From Ketobacter sp963922875 (lineage in GTDB: Bacteria > Pseudomonadota > Gammaproteobacteria > Pseudomonadales > Ketobacteraceae), in assembly GCA_963922875.1 (NCBI GenBank), contig CAWUJH010000006.1:124001-188000 (forward strand): DNA of 64,000 nucleotides, read 5' to 3'. Positions within the stretch are counted from its first letter, which is position 1; each line of letters starts with the position of its first letter. The translations under genes and the position numbers were made by a program. Below, piece by piece: positions 35,228 to 43,075 of this stretch. The notes beneath the pieces were generated by a model. That model was given only the letters and a program-made list of their open reading frames with translations, was not told the origin of the DNA and did no database searches.

Positions 35228-35292
35228 TACTTACAAAACCTATTAGTTATGAAATGGGGCATTAGCCGGACATTATACCGTGTTTTACTGAT

Positions 35293-36435
35293 TTAGAACC
35301 AGAGAGAGAAATACAGCCGTATGACGTCGGCGTCAAAGCTGTAAGTGGGCTCTGAACCCACCGTATAGCCGCTTTGAGTCACGTCGCGAAAATTGGAATA
35401 ATCAAAGTTGATGAAGTCCCAGGCCAGATTGATGGAGCCTTTTTCTGCCCAGTTGAACCAATGGGGCTGAAACTCATAGGATATAGCAAAGCCAATATCA
35501 GTGGATTCAAACTCGCTGAGTTCTTTGTCGCGGGCAAGATAACGCTGGGCGTTTTCAAAGGCAAACAAGTCGCTGTAAAAGTTGGCTGCATTCTGAGTGT
35601 AGAACCGATATTTGACTTCAAAAGTCCAATTATCTCGCCACGGGTGGGTGTAATTGAACTCCAGATTATGGGCGTCGATCTCCCAAGTGTCGGTATAGTA
35701 CCGGTATTCAACACCGATGGCCGCCCGATAGGATAAAAAGTAACGGGATTTTACCGCAATGGCCTGGCTGCTTCTGGTTTCGGGGTATTGCTCAAGCTGA
35801 TAGCTGTATCCCTTGGACACTCCAGGGTCGTAATAGCGCACTGTCCGATAGGGATTATTGAGAAACCCCTTGTCGGTGATAATGTGATAGTTGAAGTTCA
35901 TCAGCAATGAGCGGGTAACCACCTGGGTCCAGCTGAATTGGAAGCCACGGTGTTCCGCCGTTTCGCTAAAGCTGCTGTCGGTAACATTGCCCACGTCATC
36001 TTCACCGTAGCTGAAGCTCAGGTCCAAGGTGCTTAACGAACCAAAGAAGTCTTGACTGATACCAAAGAAATAGGTGTTGGCATCGTAGTCGTTTTCAGTA
36101 CTGTTGGTGTAGCCGCCACTGATTAAGGTTTTGTTAACCAAATAATCGGCGGAGAAAGTGTACTCTGTTCTTTCCTCGGAGTAGGGGCTGGCCGTGGCCA
36201 TAACGTCAATAGAGGCGCTGGATATTTGATCCACATAGTACTGTGCACTTACGGAGACGTCGCTATTCACGGACTTTCGCACCAGTACCGATGGACCATC
36301 AATAGTGATACCGCCGCCGTCATAGCTGTGGTACATCACATCCGCACGTTCTTCTGGCAGGATGGCCGCCATGGCACTGGTAATAATATTAAAGCCGATC
36401 AGCCCGACTATTATTGTACGGTTAATTACAGCCAC
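35293..36435 (-). CDS. DUF3570 outer-membrane beta-barrel protein
   Basis: Family DUF3570 is recognised by LPEERADVMYHSYDGGGITI after the signal peptide and a long series of amphipathic strands ending in the porin-type terminal Phe (FSLWF). I prefer the GTG start at 36435: it gives a clean signal peptide (MAVINRTIIVGLIGFNIITS, cleavage near AMA-A) and has GGAGG six bases upstream. An ATG at 36492 is in frame, but it adds 19 residues encoded within the DUF4266 gene. The function of the family is unknown; it occurs with DUF4266 lipoproteins and thioredoxin-like proteins, as here. Confidence 0.88.
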   Translation of the reverse strand: MAVINRTIIVGLIGFNIITSAMAAILPEERADVMYHSYDGGGITIDGPSVLVRKSVNSDVSVSAQYYVDQISSASIDVMATASPYSEERTEYTFSADYLVNKTLISGGYTNSTENDYDANTYFFGISQDFFGSLSTLDLSFSYGEDDVGNVTDSSFSETAEHRGFQFSWTQVVTRSLLMNFNYHIITDKGFLNNPYRTVRYYDPGVSKGYSYQLEQYPETRSSQAIAVKSRYFLSYRAAIGVEYRYYTDTWEIDAHNLEFNYTHPWRDNWTFEVKYRFYTQNAANFYSDLFAFENAQRYLARDKELSEFESTDIGFAISYEFQPHWFNWAEKGSINLAWDFINFDYSNFRDVTQSGYTVGSEPTYSFDADVIRLYFSLWF

Positions 36436-36667
36436 AGCCGCCTCCGCCACTGCCTTCAGCGCCACGAGCACCTTCCCGAGCCTGATAGACATGATGCATA
36501 TAGGTTGCGTTTATGGGGTCGCGACTGAAACTCATGATGGGGTCAGCCAGATTGGCTCTTTCATAGGGCTTGACCCAGGGTTCGATGCTCGAACAGCCTG
36601 CGATCAAACCCAGCGTAACGCTGAGCCCGAGTAATCGGATGAGAGCAAAAAAACGAAGGCTAGGCAT
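36422..36667 (-). CDS. DUF4266 lipoprotein
   Basis: From the ATG at 36667 this is an 81-residue lipoprotein: signal peptide with lipobox GLIAGC, then the DUF4266 body VKPYERANLADPIMSF, DPINATYMHHVYQAREGA and the glycine-cysteine tail SGGGGCGCN. The tail could bind a metal or form a disulfide. An in-frame ATG at 36685 is less likely. The 3' end overlaps the DUF3570 start by 14 bases, and the glycine codons of the tail also supply the ribosome site (GGAGG) of that gene. Confidence 0.9.
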   Translation of the reverse strand: MPSLRFFALIRLLGLSVTLGLIAGCSSIEPWVKPYERANLADPIMSFSRDPINATYMHHVYQAREGARGAEGSGGGGCGCN

Positions 36668-36687
36668 GGGTCTCCATTGATCCAATT

Positions 36688-37197
36688 TTAGGGTTCACGA
36701 ATTAACTGACGTATATGTTGATCGTAGTTTTTCTCTTGGCCGGCTTGATAACCAAGGTGCAAGTAGCGCAGTTTGCCTTGGCGGTCCACCATAAAGGTGC
36801 TGGGCATGGCACCCACATTGTAAAGGCCGCTCACTTTGCTTTTTTTATCATAGCCAATGGGAAAGCTGATGTTGAATTCCTGTAGCAGTGGTTGAGCGGC
36901 TTTACTGTTTACGTCCACGTTGACCCCCAGAACAGTAAAGCCAAGTCGCTTGTACTTCTGGTGTAATTCTTCAAGCAGCGGCATTTCTTCCCGGCAGGGC
37001 GCGCACCATGAAGCCCAGAAATTGAGCATGACTACCTGGCCTTTAAAATCCGAAAGCTTGATCGAATCCCCCTTTTCAGAGGGCAAAGTAAAATCAGGTG
37101 CAGGTCCCGAAAGCTCGTGGATTTCACTGTGCGCCCACGGGCTTAAAATGAGTGCCATAACGACCAGCATGTGACGAATGAATATTGCTGTTTTCAT
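36688..37197 (-). CDS. TlpA-like periplasmic thioredoxin
   Basis: This 169-residue protein has a signal peptide (1-24) and a TlpA/ResA-type thioredoxin fold: APDFTLPSEKGDSIKLSDFK, the redox motif WCAPC, and cis-proline in GAMPSTFMVD. It likely reduces or forms disulfides in the periplasm. It is directly followed by the cysteine-bearing DUF4266 lipoprotein (20-base gap), a possible substrate. Confidence 0.93.
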   Translation of the reverse strand: MKTAIFIRHMLVVMALILSPWAHSEIHELSGPAPDFTLPSEKGDSIKLSDFKGQVVMLNFWASWCAPCREEMPLLEELHQKYKRLGFTVLGVNVDVNSKAAQPLLQEFNISFPIGYDKKSKVSGLYNVGAMPSTFMVDRQGKLRYLHLGYQAGQEKNYDQHIRQLIREP

Positions 37198-37249
37198 GGT
37201 TTAGGTTCCTTGGTTGAGTTCAATGGACCCCCCATATCATTATTATTGA

Positions 37250-37924
37250 TCAAAAGAAGTAAGTGATGCTGGCGCCATACTGCATGTTGTGGGCTGATCC
37301 GCTTTCCCCATTCGGATTTAGCACCTGAGGCTTATCGGTAATAATATCCTGGAATGTAAAATGAACCGCAAAGGAGTCGGTAATGATTAAGCGCAGGCCT
37401 GCGCCCAAGTTTAATGCGAACTCACTATCGCCCAAAAAGTCCAAATTACCAGCACCGGCAATTACGTAAAACGCGTTGTTGTAGACCCGGTTTTTGCCCA
37501 GAAAAACTTCGCCAGGTAAGATATTAAAGCCAACGGATAGATTGTAGTAGTTAAACTCACGGTCTGAATCGTTGAATAGGCGCAGATCACTGATGGTTTC
37601 TGCGGGAGTTTCATCTACTTTGGTATACCCGTAATTAGCCTCGAAGAAAAGGTCTTCGGTCATGTGCCAGGCCGCCCGCAATCCTAAATAGTCATGGGTA
37701 CCGAAGTTCTCAACACTAATAAACCCGTAGGTTACGCCTATTTCGAAATTCTCATCATCCAGTTCCGACTCCTTCAAGCCCAGGCGCACTACATTGGGGG
37801 CAAGTGTTGGAGGCTCTTCTAAGTAGCTTTCTTCTGGCGACTGAGAATCTTCGGCCGCCTGTGTTGTGTGGCTAAGAAGCAGGCCGCAGAGCACTAGAAA
37901 AACGCGGAAATACCAATTGTCCAT
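37250..37924 (-). CDS. Outer-membrane beta-barrel protein
   Basis: This 224-residue protein has a signal peptide (VFLVLCGLLLSHTTQA, cleavage before AED) and alternating strands of an eight-stranded OmpA-like barrel, ending ASITYFF with the terminal aromatic signature. Function is not recognisable. It overlaps the upstream SH3-barrel gene by 31 bases and has the same general architecture, so the two may work together. A 52-base gap separates it from the TlpA-like gene. Confidence 0.83.
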   Translation of the reverse strand: MDNWYFRVFLVLCGLLLSHTTQAAEDSQSPEESYLEEPPTLAPNVVRLGLKESELDDENFEIGVTYGFISVENFGTHDYLGLRAAWHMTEDLFFEANYGYTKVDETPAETISDLRLFNDSDREFNYYNLSVGFNILPGEVFLGKNRVYNNAFYVIAGAGNLDFLGDSEFALNLGAGLRLIITDSFAVHFTFQDIITDKPQVLNPNGESGSAHNMQYGASITYFF

Positions 37925-38634
37925 TCGTCACTCTCATCATTATTGTCTTGATTGGTGAGGATAATCGTATTCCGATACTCTCCTCGTATCATCATTTGAC
38001 GGGTTAAATAGATTCGCAGTCCAAGACCGGCATGCAAGGTCTGGTCGATCCGGTCACTCAAATTCAGTTCCGTCTGGGAATAGCGCGTGCTTTTTTCCCC
38101 GCCACCGATCGTAAAATAGGGCGAATAGCGCCACTCGGGCCAGGGTTGGTGAGTGATGCTTAAATTGTAAAACAGAAAATCCACAGTGCTACTGTAGGCT
38201 TCCGACAAGGTGGCTTCCAGTGTCAGGTTTTCAGTGAAGTAATAGCCTAGATAGCCGCCGAGAGTGCGAGCACCACTAAAGGTGCCGATTTTTATGCCGG
38301 TTTCCCACCGCCGATGGGCAAATTCTCCTTGTCCCACGGTGCTAACCTGGGTGTAATCTCCGTCAGGATCTAAGGTTTTGGCCATGTCTTGCTGGGGAAT
38401 CCAACCAATAAAACCTTGCTCAGTACGAACTTTGATCCAATCGGTACGCCGTACAATGACTTCCAGCCATTCGCCGCGCTCTACGATCTGGGTTATGGGG
38501 TAGCCGCGACCAGGGCCAGTTCTTAGATCCAGATACGGTTCCGCCACCTCAACGCTGGGCTTAACCTCTGCAAATGCATGGCTAATACCGAAACTAAGGG
38601 CAACTAAGATGATTAATAGGGTGCGGGCGATCAT
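37894..38634 (-). CDS. SH3-domain plus beta-barrel envelope protein
   Basis: After a signal peptide (MIARTLLIILVALSFGISHA) comes a bacterial SH3 domain (YLDLRTGPGRGYPITQIVERG and WIKVRTEQGFIGWI), then an outer-membrane-type barrel of about 160 residues ending WTIGISAFF. I chose the ATG at 38634 because it begins the signal peptide; the ATG at 38688 is possible but adds a charged leader. An SH3 domain on a barrel suggests peptidoglycan binding near the outer membrane; this is inference. It may be first in the operon running to DUF3570. Confidence 0.8.
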   Translation of the reverse strand: MIARTLLIILVALSFGISHAFAEVKPSVEVAEPYLDLRTGPGRGYPITQIVERGEWLEVIVRRTDWIKVRTEQGFIGWIPQQDMAKTLDPDGDYTQVSTVGQGEFAHRRWETGIKIGTFSGARTLGGYLGYYFTENLTLEATLSEAYSSTVDFLFYNLSITHQPWPEWRYSPYFTIGGGEKSTRYSQTELNLSDRIDQTLHAGLGLRIYLTRQMMIRGEYRNTIILTNQDNNDESDEWTIGISAFF

Positions 38635-38793
38635 GTATAAGGGATGAGCCTTCTTGTATTCTGAGATAAGGTCTTGTTTTGCCGTCATTCTATAGTATTG
38701 CAATCGGTGCAGCTACCCACCCCAGAGTGATCAGGGTGGGCAAAAGTTGTATTTATTGACCCAGTCACCAAAATAAAGACCATTGTCAGGGGT

Positions 38794-41469
38794 TTAGTTT
38801 GCAGGGGCATCAAAATGATTGTTGAAATATTGGCCACCAATATCCAGCCATTCTGAGATCAAGCGTAACTCCGCAGGGGTTAAATAGTCACGATGGCTGC
38901 CAGTTCCTGGAGCGAACACATCGAAAAAGGAACTGTTTAACGCACCAGCTGCACTCATGGTGGGGGGGATGGTGGGTTGACATAGCACCATAACCGGCTG
39001 GCCACCACTATCCAAAACGGGATTATTATTGGCATCCAGTTGGGGTTCTGTGCAGTCCACAATGCTGCCTGCATCATCTACTTTTTCGATGTCGGCAAAG
39101 AACAATTCAACATAGGATCGAATCTGAATGCCATTAGTGCCGTCGAGTTCTCCCGTGAGCTCCAGTTGTCCGGCAGGAATTTGGGGAGTATTGGTTTCAT
39201 CTCTAAGATTGTGGCAACGTATGCAGGTTGTCGTTCCATTGTCATGCTGGGAAGCCACGGCAAAGGTTGCCCCTGGATTGTTGGTATCGCGATCCAGTTC
39301 CCAAAGGGGTTGGATATGGTCTTCATAGTTGATGATAATTCGACAGCGACCATTCCATATGGGCGAGCAATTGCTGTTAGCGGGTCGTTCTTGCTCGGTC
39401 CAAATGGAATACAGGGGAATATCTTCGTAGCGTAATTGCCAATCCGGATCTGGTGTTTCGGCGAAACTGTCTGTCCAGGTGTCTGTATAGAGGAGGTTGG
39501 GGCTTAGCACCATGGTGCTCTCATCGTCCCTGGCCTTGGCTTCTGCCATCGTGGCGTTGGGAAAGGGCGCCGCAATGATTGAAGCAGCGCCAGGAAAGAA
39601 GGCGCCTTGGGGTTGGCCTTGGTTGGTGCTGGAGGCTTGAGCATCGTAGCGACCATGGGGTAGTTCACTGCTAGGAGTATGGCAGCCTTTGCATTCCATC
39701 ACTTCACCGGGTTTTAAGGAAATCCAGTTTTGGTGACGGTCATAGACTCTTTGGCCTGCTTCATTGGTGACACTCAGCATCAACGGGACATTGGCCGGTA
39801 CTCTTATTTTTACCGAACCATCGGGCTCAATAGGGGCATACCCAATGATTTCTTTCATCAGCTGGGCACTAGAAGCCCCATAACTACCTTGGGCAAGGGT
39901 TCGTACTTCATTGCTGGGTTCTGGCACTCCTTTGATTACTCGTAGAAAGCGTGCCAGACGTTCTTCTGCGTCGCTTAAACTGGGATTGGACCAATTGGCA
40001 TAGTCGACTGCGGGGTCTGTTGTGCCGTCAAAGTCATAGACATTGCGAATATGAATGATGGCTTCTTCCACCGCTGTATCTGTGAGTTCTGCCTGTTGAA
40101 TATTGGTGATTTTTCCGTTTAGTACTGCGGCTTTTAGCGAATCATTAGCCGAATAGGCCGTTGGTGTAGGTCTGGAGGCTGCCAAGACAGCGTCAGTAAA
40201 AATGCGATTGCTTCTGGCGGCAAGTATCGGTACTTGGGTGCCTTTATTCAGATCAAACATCCAGAGGCTGTAAGCCGGAGGGGCAGCCGTGGCGGCTGGG
40301 TTCGATAAATTATCTGTACTGCAGGGAAGTATCAGGCCATTTAATGCGGTGCGGCATTGTTGCCAGCTGGCAAGTACTCGGTTAGAGCCGTCCGGTAACG
40401 GGAAGAAAGCTGCAAAATAGCCACCGGGCGAAAGATTGGTGTCAGTTCTGACATCGCCTAGGGTTGCACTGACCTGGGCTGGCCCAGAACCATTGGTGGT
40501 GGCCGTAGGCTGAAAGTTGTCGACGTAGTTATCCGTATCAATCGTGATAAAGTCGCCACCTGGCTGGGTGCTGCTCAGGGGGCGAGCCAGCACCAAGAGA
40601 TCCCCGTTTGGCATGGCGTAAGGTTTCACAAAATGGAAATCAGAGTCATTAAAGCCGGTGTCATGACTGTGGTAACCATAGAGTAATTCATTGGCTGTGC
40701 CGTCGGGGTACATTTGATACAAATTAATCGCGTTTTGGTTAAAGTTATCCCAGCGGCTGTAAACAATTTTGCCACTGGGCATCACAGCCGGGTACATATC
40801 ATGGCTCATGTTGAAAGAGAGTTGTCGAATATTGGCGCTTGAGCGCACCAGTAAATGGAGATTGAGAGCTTCCTGTTGGCGACTTTCATCGAGCCCGGAA
40901 TAAGCGGGTTTGATTTCATTCAGCAAGGTGGCACGGGTTTGGGTTTGTCGAGTGGAAGCGAAAACAATATCGTCATTTTCATTGATGTAGCGGGGGGTGA
41001 TATCGTGGCCCTGCTCGGCGGTTATGTCACTACTGATTACGCGAGTAACGCGATTAGCCCGAATATCGTATTCCCACAAATTCCAGGTGGGTTGATCACT
41101 GTCATTAGCGCCAGCAATAGGGGCTTTGCGCAAAGAAAAAATCACATAATTGCCATCGAAGGAAACATCGAGATCGCGGACATCGTAACTACCGCTAAGG
41201 GCTAAATCTGAAATAACGGTTTCCGGAGCGCCGGCTTCGGCTCGGTCTTTCATGATCAGGTGGGCATCACCGACATAAGTGATGGGGTCCGTTAGTTCAT
41301 TGGTGCCATTGACAATAGGGCGTTCTATAAAAAAGAGTGGAGTACCAGAAAACAACGGATCTCGTTCGCCTGCTTTTTGTGCGCCTGGCAGTTGGTCGTC
41401 GCCACTGCAGGCTGTTAAGGCAAGGGCCGTGATTAGTGATACTACCGGCAGTAGATTCTGAGTCCTCAT
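38794..41469 (-). CDS. Diheme c-type lipoprotein, HzsA-like with PD40 repeats
   Basis: From the ATG at 41469 this 891-residue lipoprotein has the lipobox LALTAC, N-terminal propeller-type repeats (DLDVSFDGNYVIFSL, ITPRYINENDDIVFAS, YPAVMPSGKIVYSRWD) and two heme c sites, CKGCH near 593 and CIRCH near 749. The arrangement resembles the hydrazine synthase alpha subunit (HzsA-related) group, which is also found in bacteria that do not perform anammox. Nothing suggests hydrazine chemistry here. An ATG 45 bases upstream is also in frame. It is divergent from a set of other exported heme proteins and probably works with them in envelope redox chemistry. Confidence 0.85.
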   Translation of the reverse strand: MRTQNLLPVVSLITALALTACSGDDQLPGAQKAGERDPLFSGTPLFFIERPIVNGTNELTDPITYVGDAHLIMKDRAEAGAPETVISDLALSGSYDVRDLDVSFDGNYVIFSLRKAPIAGANDSDQPTWNLWEYDIRANRVTRVISSDITAEQGHDITPRYINENDDIVFASTRQTQTRATLLNEIKPAYSGLDESRQQEALNLHLLVRSSANIRQLSFNMSHDMYPAVMPSGKIVYSRWDNFNQNAINLYQMYPDGTANELLYGYHSHDTGFNDSDFHFVKPYAMPNGDLLVLARPLSSTQPGGDFITIDTDNYVDNFQPTATTNGSGPAQVSATLGDVRTDTNLSPGGYFAAFFPLPDGSNRVLASWQQCRTALNGLILPCSTDNLSNPAATAAPPAYSLWMFDLNKGTQVPILAARSNRIFTDAVLAASRPTPTAYSANDSLKAAVLNGKITNIQQAELTDTAVEEAIIHIRNVYDFDGTTDPAVDYANWSNPSLSDAEERLARFLRVIKGVPEPSNEVRTLAQGSYGASSAQLMKEIIGYAPIEPDGSVKIRVPANVPLMLSVTNEAGQRVYDRHQNWISLKPGEVMECKGCHTPSSELPHGRYDAQASSTNQGQPQGAFFPGAASIIAAPFPNATMAEAKARDDESTMVLSPNLLYTDTWTDSFAETPDPDWQLRYEDIPLYSIWTEQERPANSNCSPIWNGRCRIIINYEDHIQPLWELDRDTNNPGATFAVASQHDNGTTTCIRCHNLRDETNTPQIPAGQLELTGELDGTNGIQIRSYVELFFADIEKVDDAGSIVDCTEPQLDANNNPVLDSGGQPVMVLCQPTIPPTMSAAGALNSSFFDVFAPGTGSHRDYLTPAELRLISEWLDIGGQYFNNHFDAPAN

Positions 41470-41809
41470 ATACCGAATTTTACTAAGGTAGCGATTCGAG
41501 AAATAAGCAATCATTTTTTTATTCCAAAGTACTTACAAAAAGCCTTTTAGCAAGGCTCAACGCTCTACTACTAAGTATGGCAAGTTTCTTAAAATTTGGG
41601 TCAAGATTACTACGCATCCAGGGAAATTAATGAAGGTATTTGAGAAGAACTTCGGATTAGGTCACATTGTGGTCAAATTTTGAAGATTAGATTGAGTTAT
41701 TGAGATCCTGTTCACGCCTGATTTCGAGTCAACTTGCATACACTGTATCAGTCGGGAGAGTCAATCTAGACAGCCTGATGCGAGGAATCGTTCTGAGGGT
41801 TATATAACA
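41470..41809. other. Divergent intergenic region between heme-protein genes
   Basis: This 340-base AT-rich stretch separates the HzsA-like gene (minus) and the three-gene exported set (plus) and must hold both promoters. GAGGG at about 41796-41800 is the ribosome site of the plus-strand gene. A GAGTCAACTT/GAGAGTCAAT pair lies around 41726-41765. I could not define a convincing -35/-10 pair, a sigma-54 site or a coding frame. Confidence 0.4.
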
Positions 41810-43054
41810 ATGAAATTTTATAGCACGCGCCGAGGCTGCCGCCAGACCTTGTTAGTGATGGGGGCTATTGTGCTAGCGGCCATAACCACCCATGTTCAAG
41901 CCGGTGCTCGCGAACAGGCGAAAAGGATGTTTGATCGAATTGCGGGAGTACCACCCACAGCTGCGCAGCTTACGGCAATGTTGGCAATAATGGATGCTGA
42001 TAATGACAACGTCACAGACAGTGAAGGCGTGGCGGAGAGCGCTGCTGAGGAAGCTTTCAATGCTCCCAGTTTTTATAACGTTACATTAAAAAATCTGGTA
42101 ACTCCCTGGACTAACGAAGAACGCACACCCTTTGCTGAGTTAAACGATTTCACTGCTACCGTTATAGGTTTAGTGCGAGACGATGAAGACTTCCGCAAAG
42201 TGCTGTATGACGATGTGCTTTATGTGGGGGTAGCGAGCAATTTACCGGGCTATTCCACCGATGATAATGACCACTATATTGCACTTGAGGCCAGTGGAGC
42301 GGATTTAGGAAGTTCCTCTGTATTGATCGCGCAAAATCAATCGACGGTTACGGGTCTGCCAGCAACGGCGACGGCGGGTGTTCTTACCAGCAGAGCGGCG
42401 GCGAAAGCTTTCTTTGTAGGCGGAACCAATCGGGCGATGTTTCGTTTCACCCTTATGAACTTTCTCTGCAACGATCTTGAACAAGTAAAAGACACTACCT
42501 TGCCCCCTGATAGAATACGTCAGGATGTGTCGCGCAGTCCCGGCGGTGATAGTCGCATATTCCTCAACAGTTGCGTGGGTTGTCATTCCGGCATGGATCC
42601 CATGGCACAGGCCTTTGCCTACTATGAATGGAGCGGAGTAGAAGGTTCTGATGACGGTCATTTAATCTTTACCGATGGTTTAGTGCAGGACAAATACCAT
42701 ATCAATGCCGACAACTTCCGTTACGGCTATGTAACCCCTAATGATCAGTGGGACAATTATTGGCGGCAGGGACAGAACTCCGGTTTAGGATGGGACAGCA
42801 GCATCAACTACGGAGTCAGTAGTTGCTCGCCAGGTAGTTGTCAGGGCGCCAAGACTTTGGGAATGGAGCTGGCCTACAGCGATGCCTTTGCCCAATGTCA
42901 GGCGCAGCAAGTATTTAAAACGGTTTGCTTGCATGAGCCCACAACCTCAACCGATCACGCCCAAATTGATGACATGGTGGCAAATTTCCAAGGCAATGGG
43001 CATCGGCTGAAATCGCTGTTTGTGGATTCCGCCGTTTATTGTCGTGGCAATTAG
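41810..43054 (+). CDS. Exported mono-heme c-type protein of unknown function
   Basis: This 414-residue protein has a signal peptide (LLVMGAIVLAAITTHVQA) and one heme-binding motif, CVGCH, at 255-259 in FLNSCVGCHSGMDPMAQAF. The N-terminal helical part (REQAKRMFDRIAGVPPTAAQ) and FRFTLMNFLCNDLEQ recall the DUF1588/DUF1592-type planctomycete-like cytochrome families, but I cannot assign it firmly. Ribosome site GAGGG is present. It starts a three-gene run (next gene 21 bases on) that ends with the DUF1501-like protein, all exported. Confidence 0.8.
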   Translation: MKFYSTRRGCRQTLLVMGAIVLAAITTHVQAGAREQAKRMFDRIAGVPPTAAQLTAMLAIMDADNDNVTDSEGVAESAAEEAFNAPSFYNVTLKNLVTPWTNEERTPFAELNDFTATVIGLVRDDEDFRKVLYDDVLYVGVASNLPGYSTDDNDHYIALEASGADLGSSSVLIAQNQSTVTGLPATATAGVLTSRAAAKAFFVGGTNRAMFRFTLMNFLCNDLEQVKDTTLPPDRIRQDVSRSPGGDSRIFLNSCVGCHSGMDPMAQAFAYYEWSGVEGSDDGHLIFTDGLVQDKYHINADNFRYGYVTPNDQWDNYWRQGQNSGLGWDSSINYGVSSCSPGSCQGAKTLGMELAYSDAFAQCQAQQVFKTVCLHEPTTSTDHAQIDDMVANFQGNGHRLKSLFVDSAVYCRGN

Positions 43055-43075
43055 GGCGAATCAATGAGGTATGCT

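Noticed and set aside
38716..38740. Terminator after the HzsA-like gene
   Set aside because: CCCACCC/GGGTGGG forms a 7-bp stem, but there is no U-run on the minus strand; too weak to list.
38794..41469. Hydrazine synthase (anammox) subunit
   Set aside because: Only domain similarity is seen; no other anammox genes are present and HzsA-like proteins occur widely.
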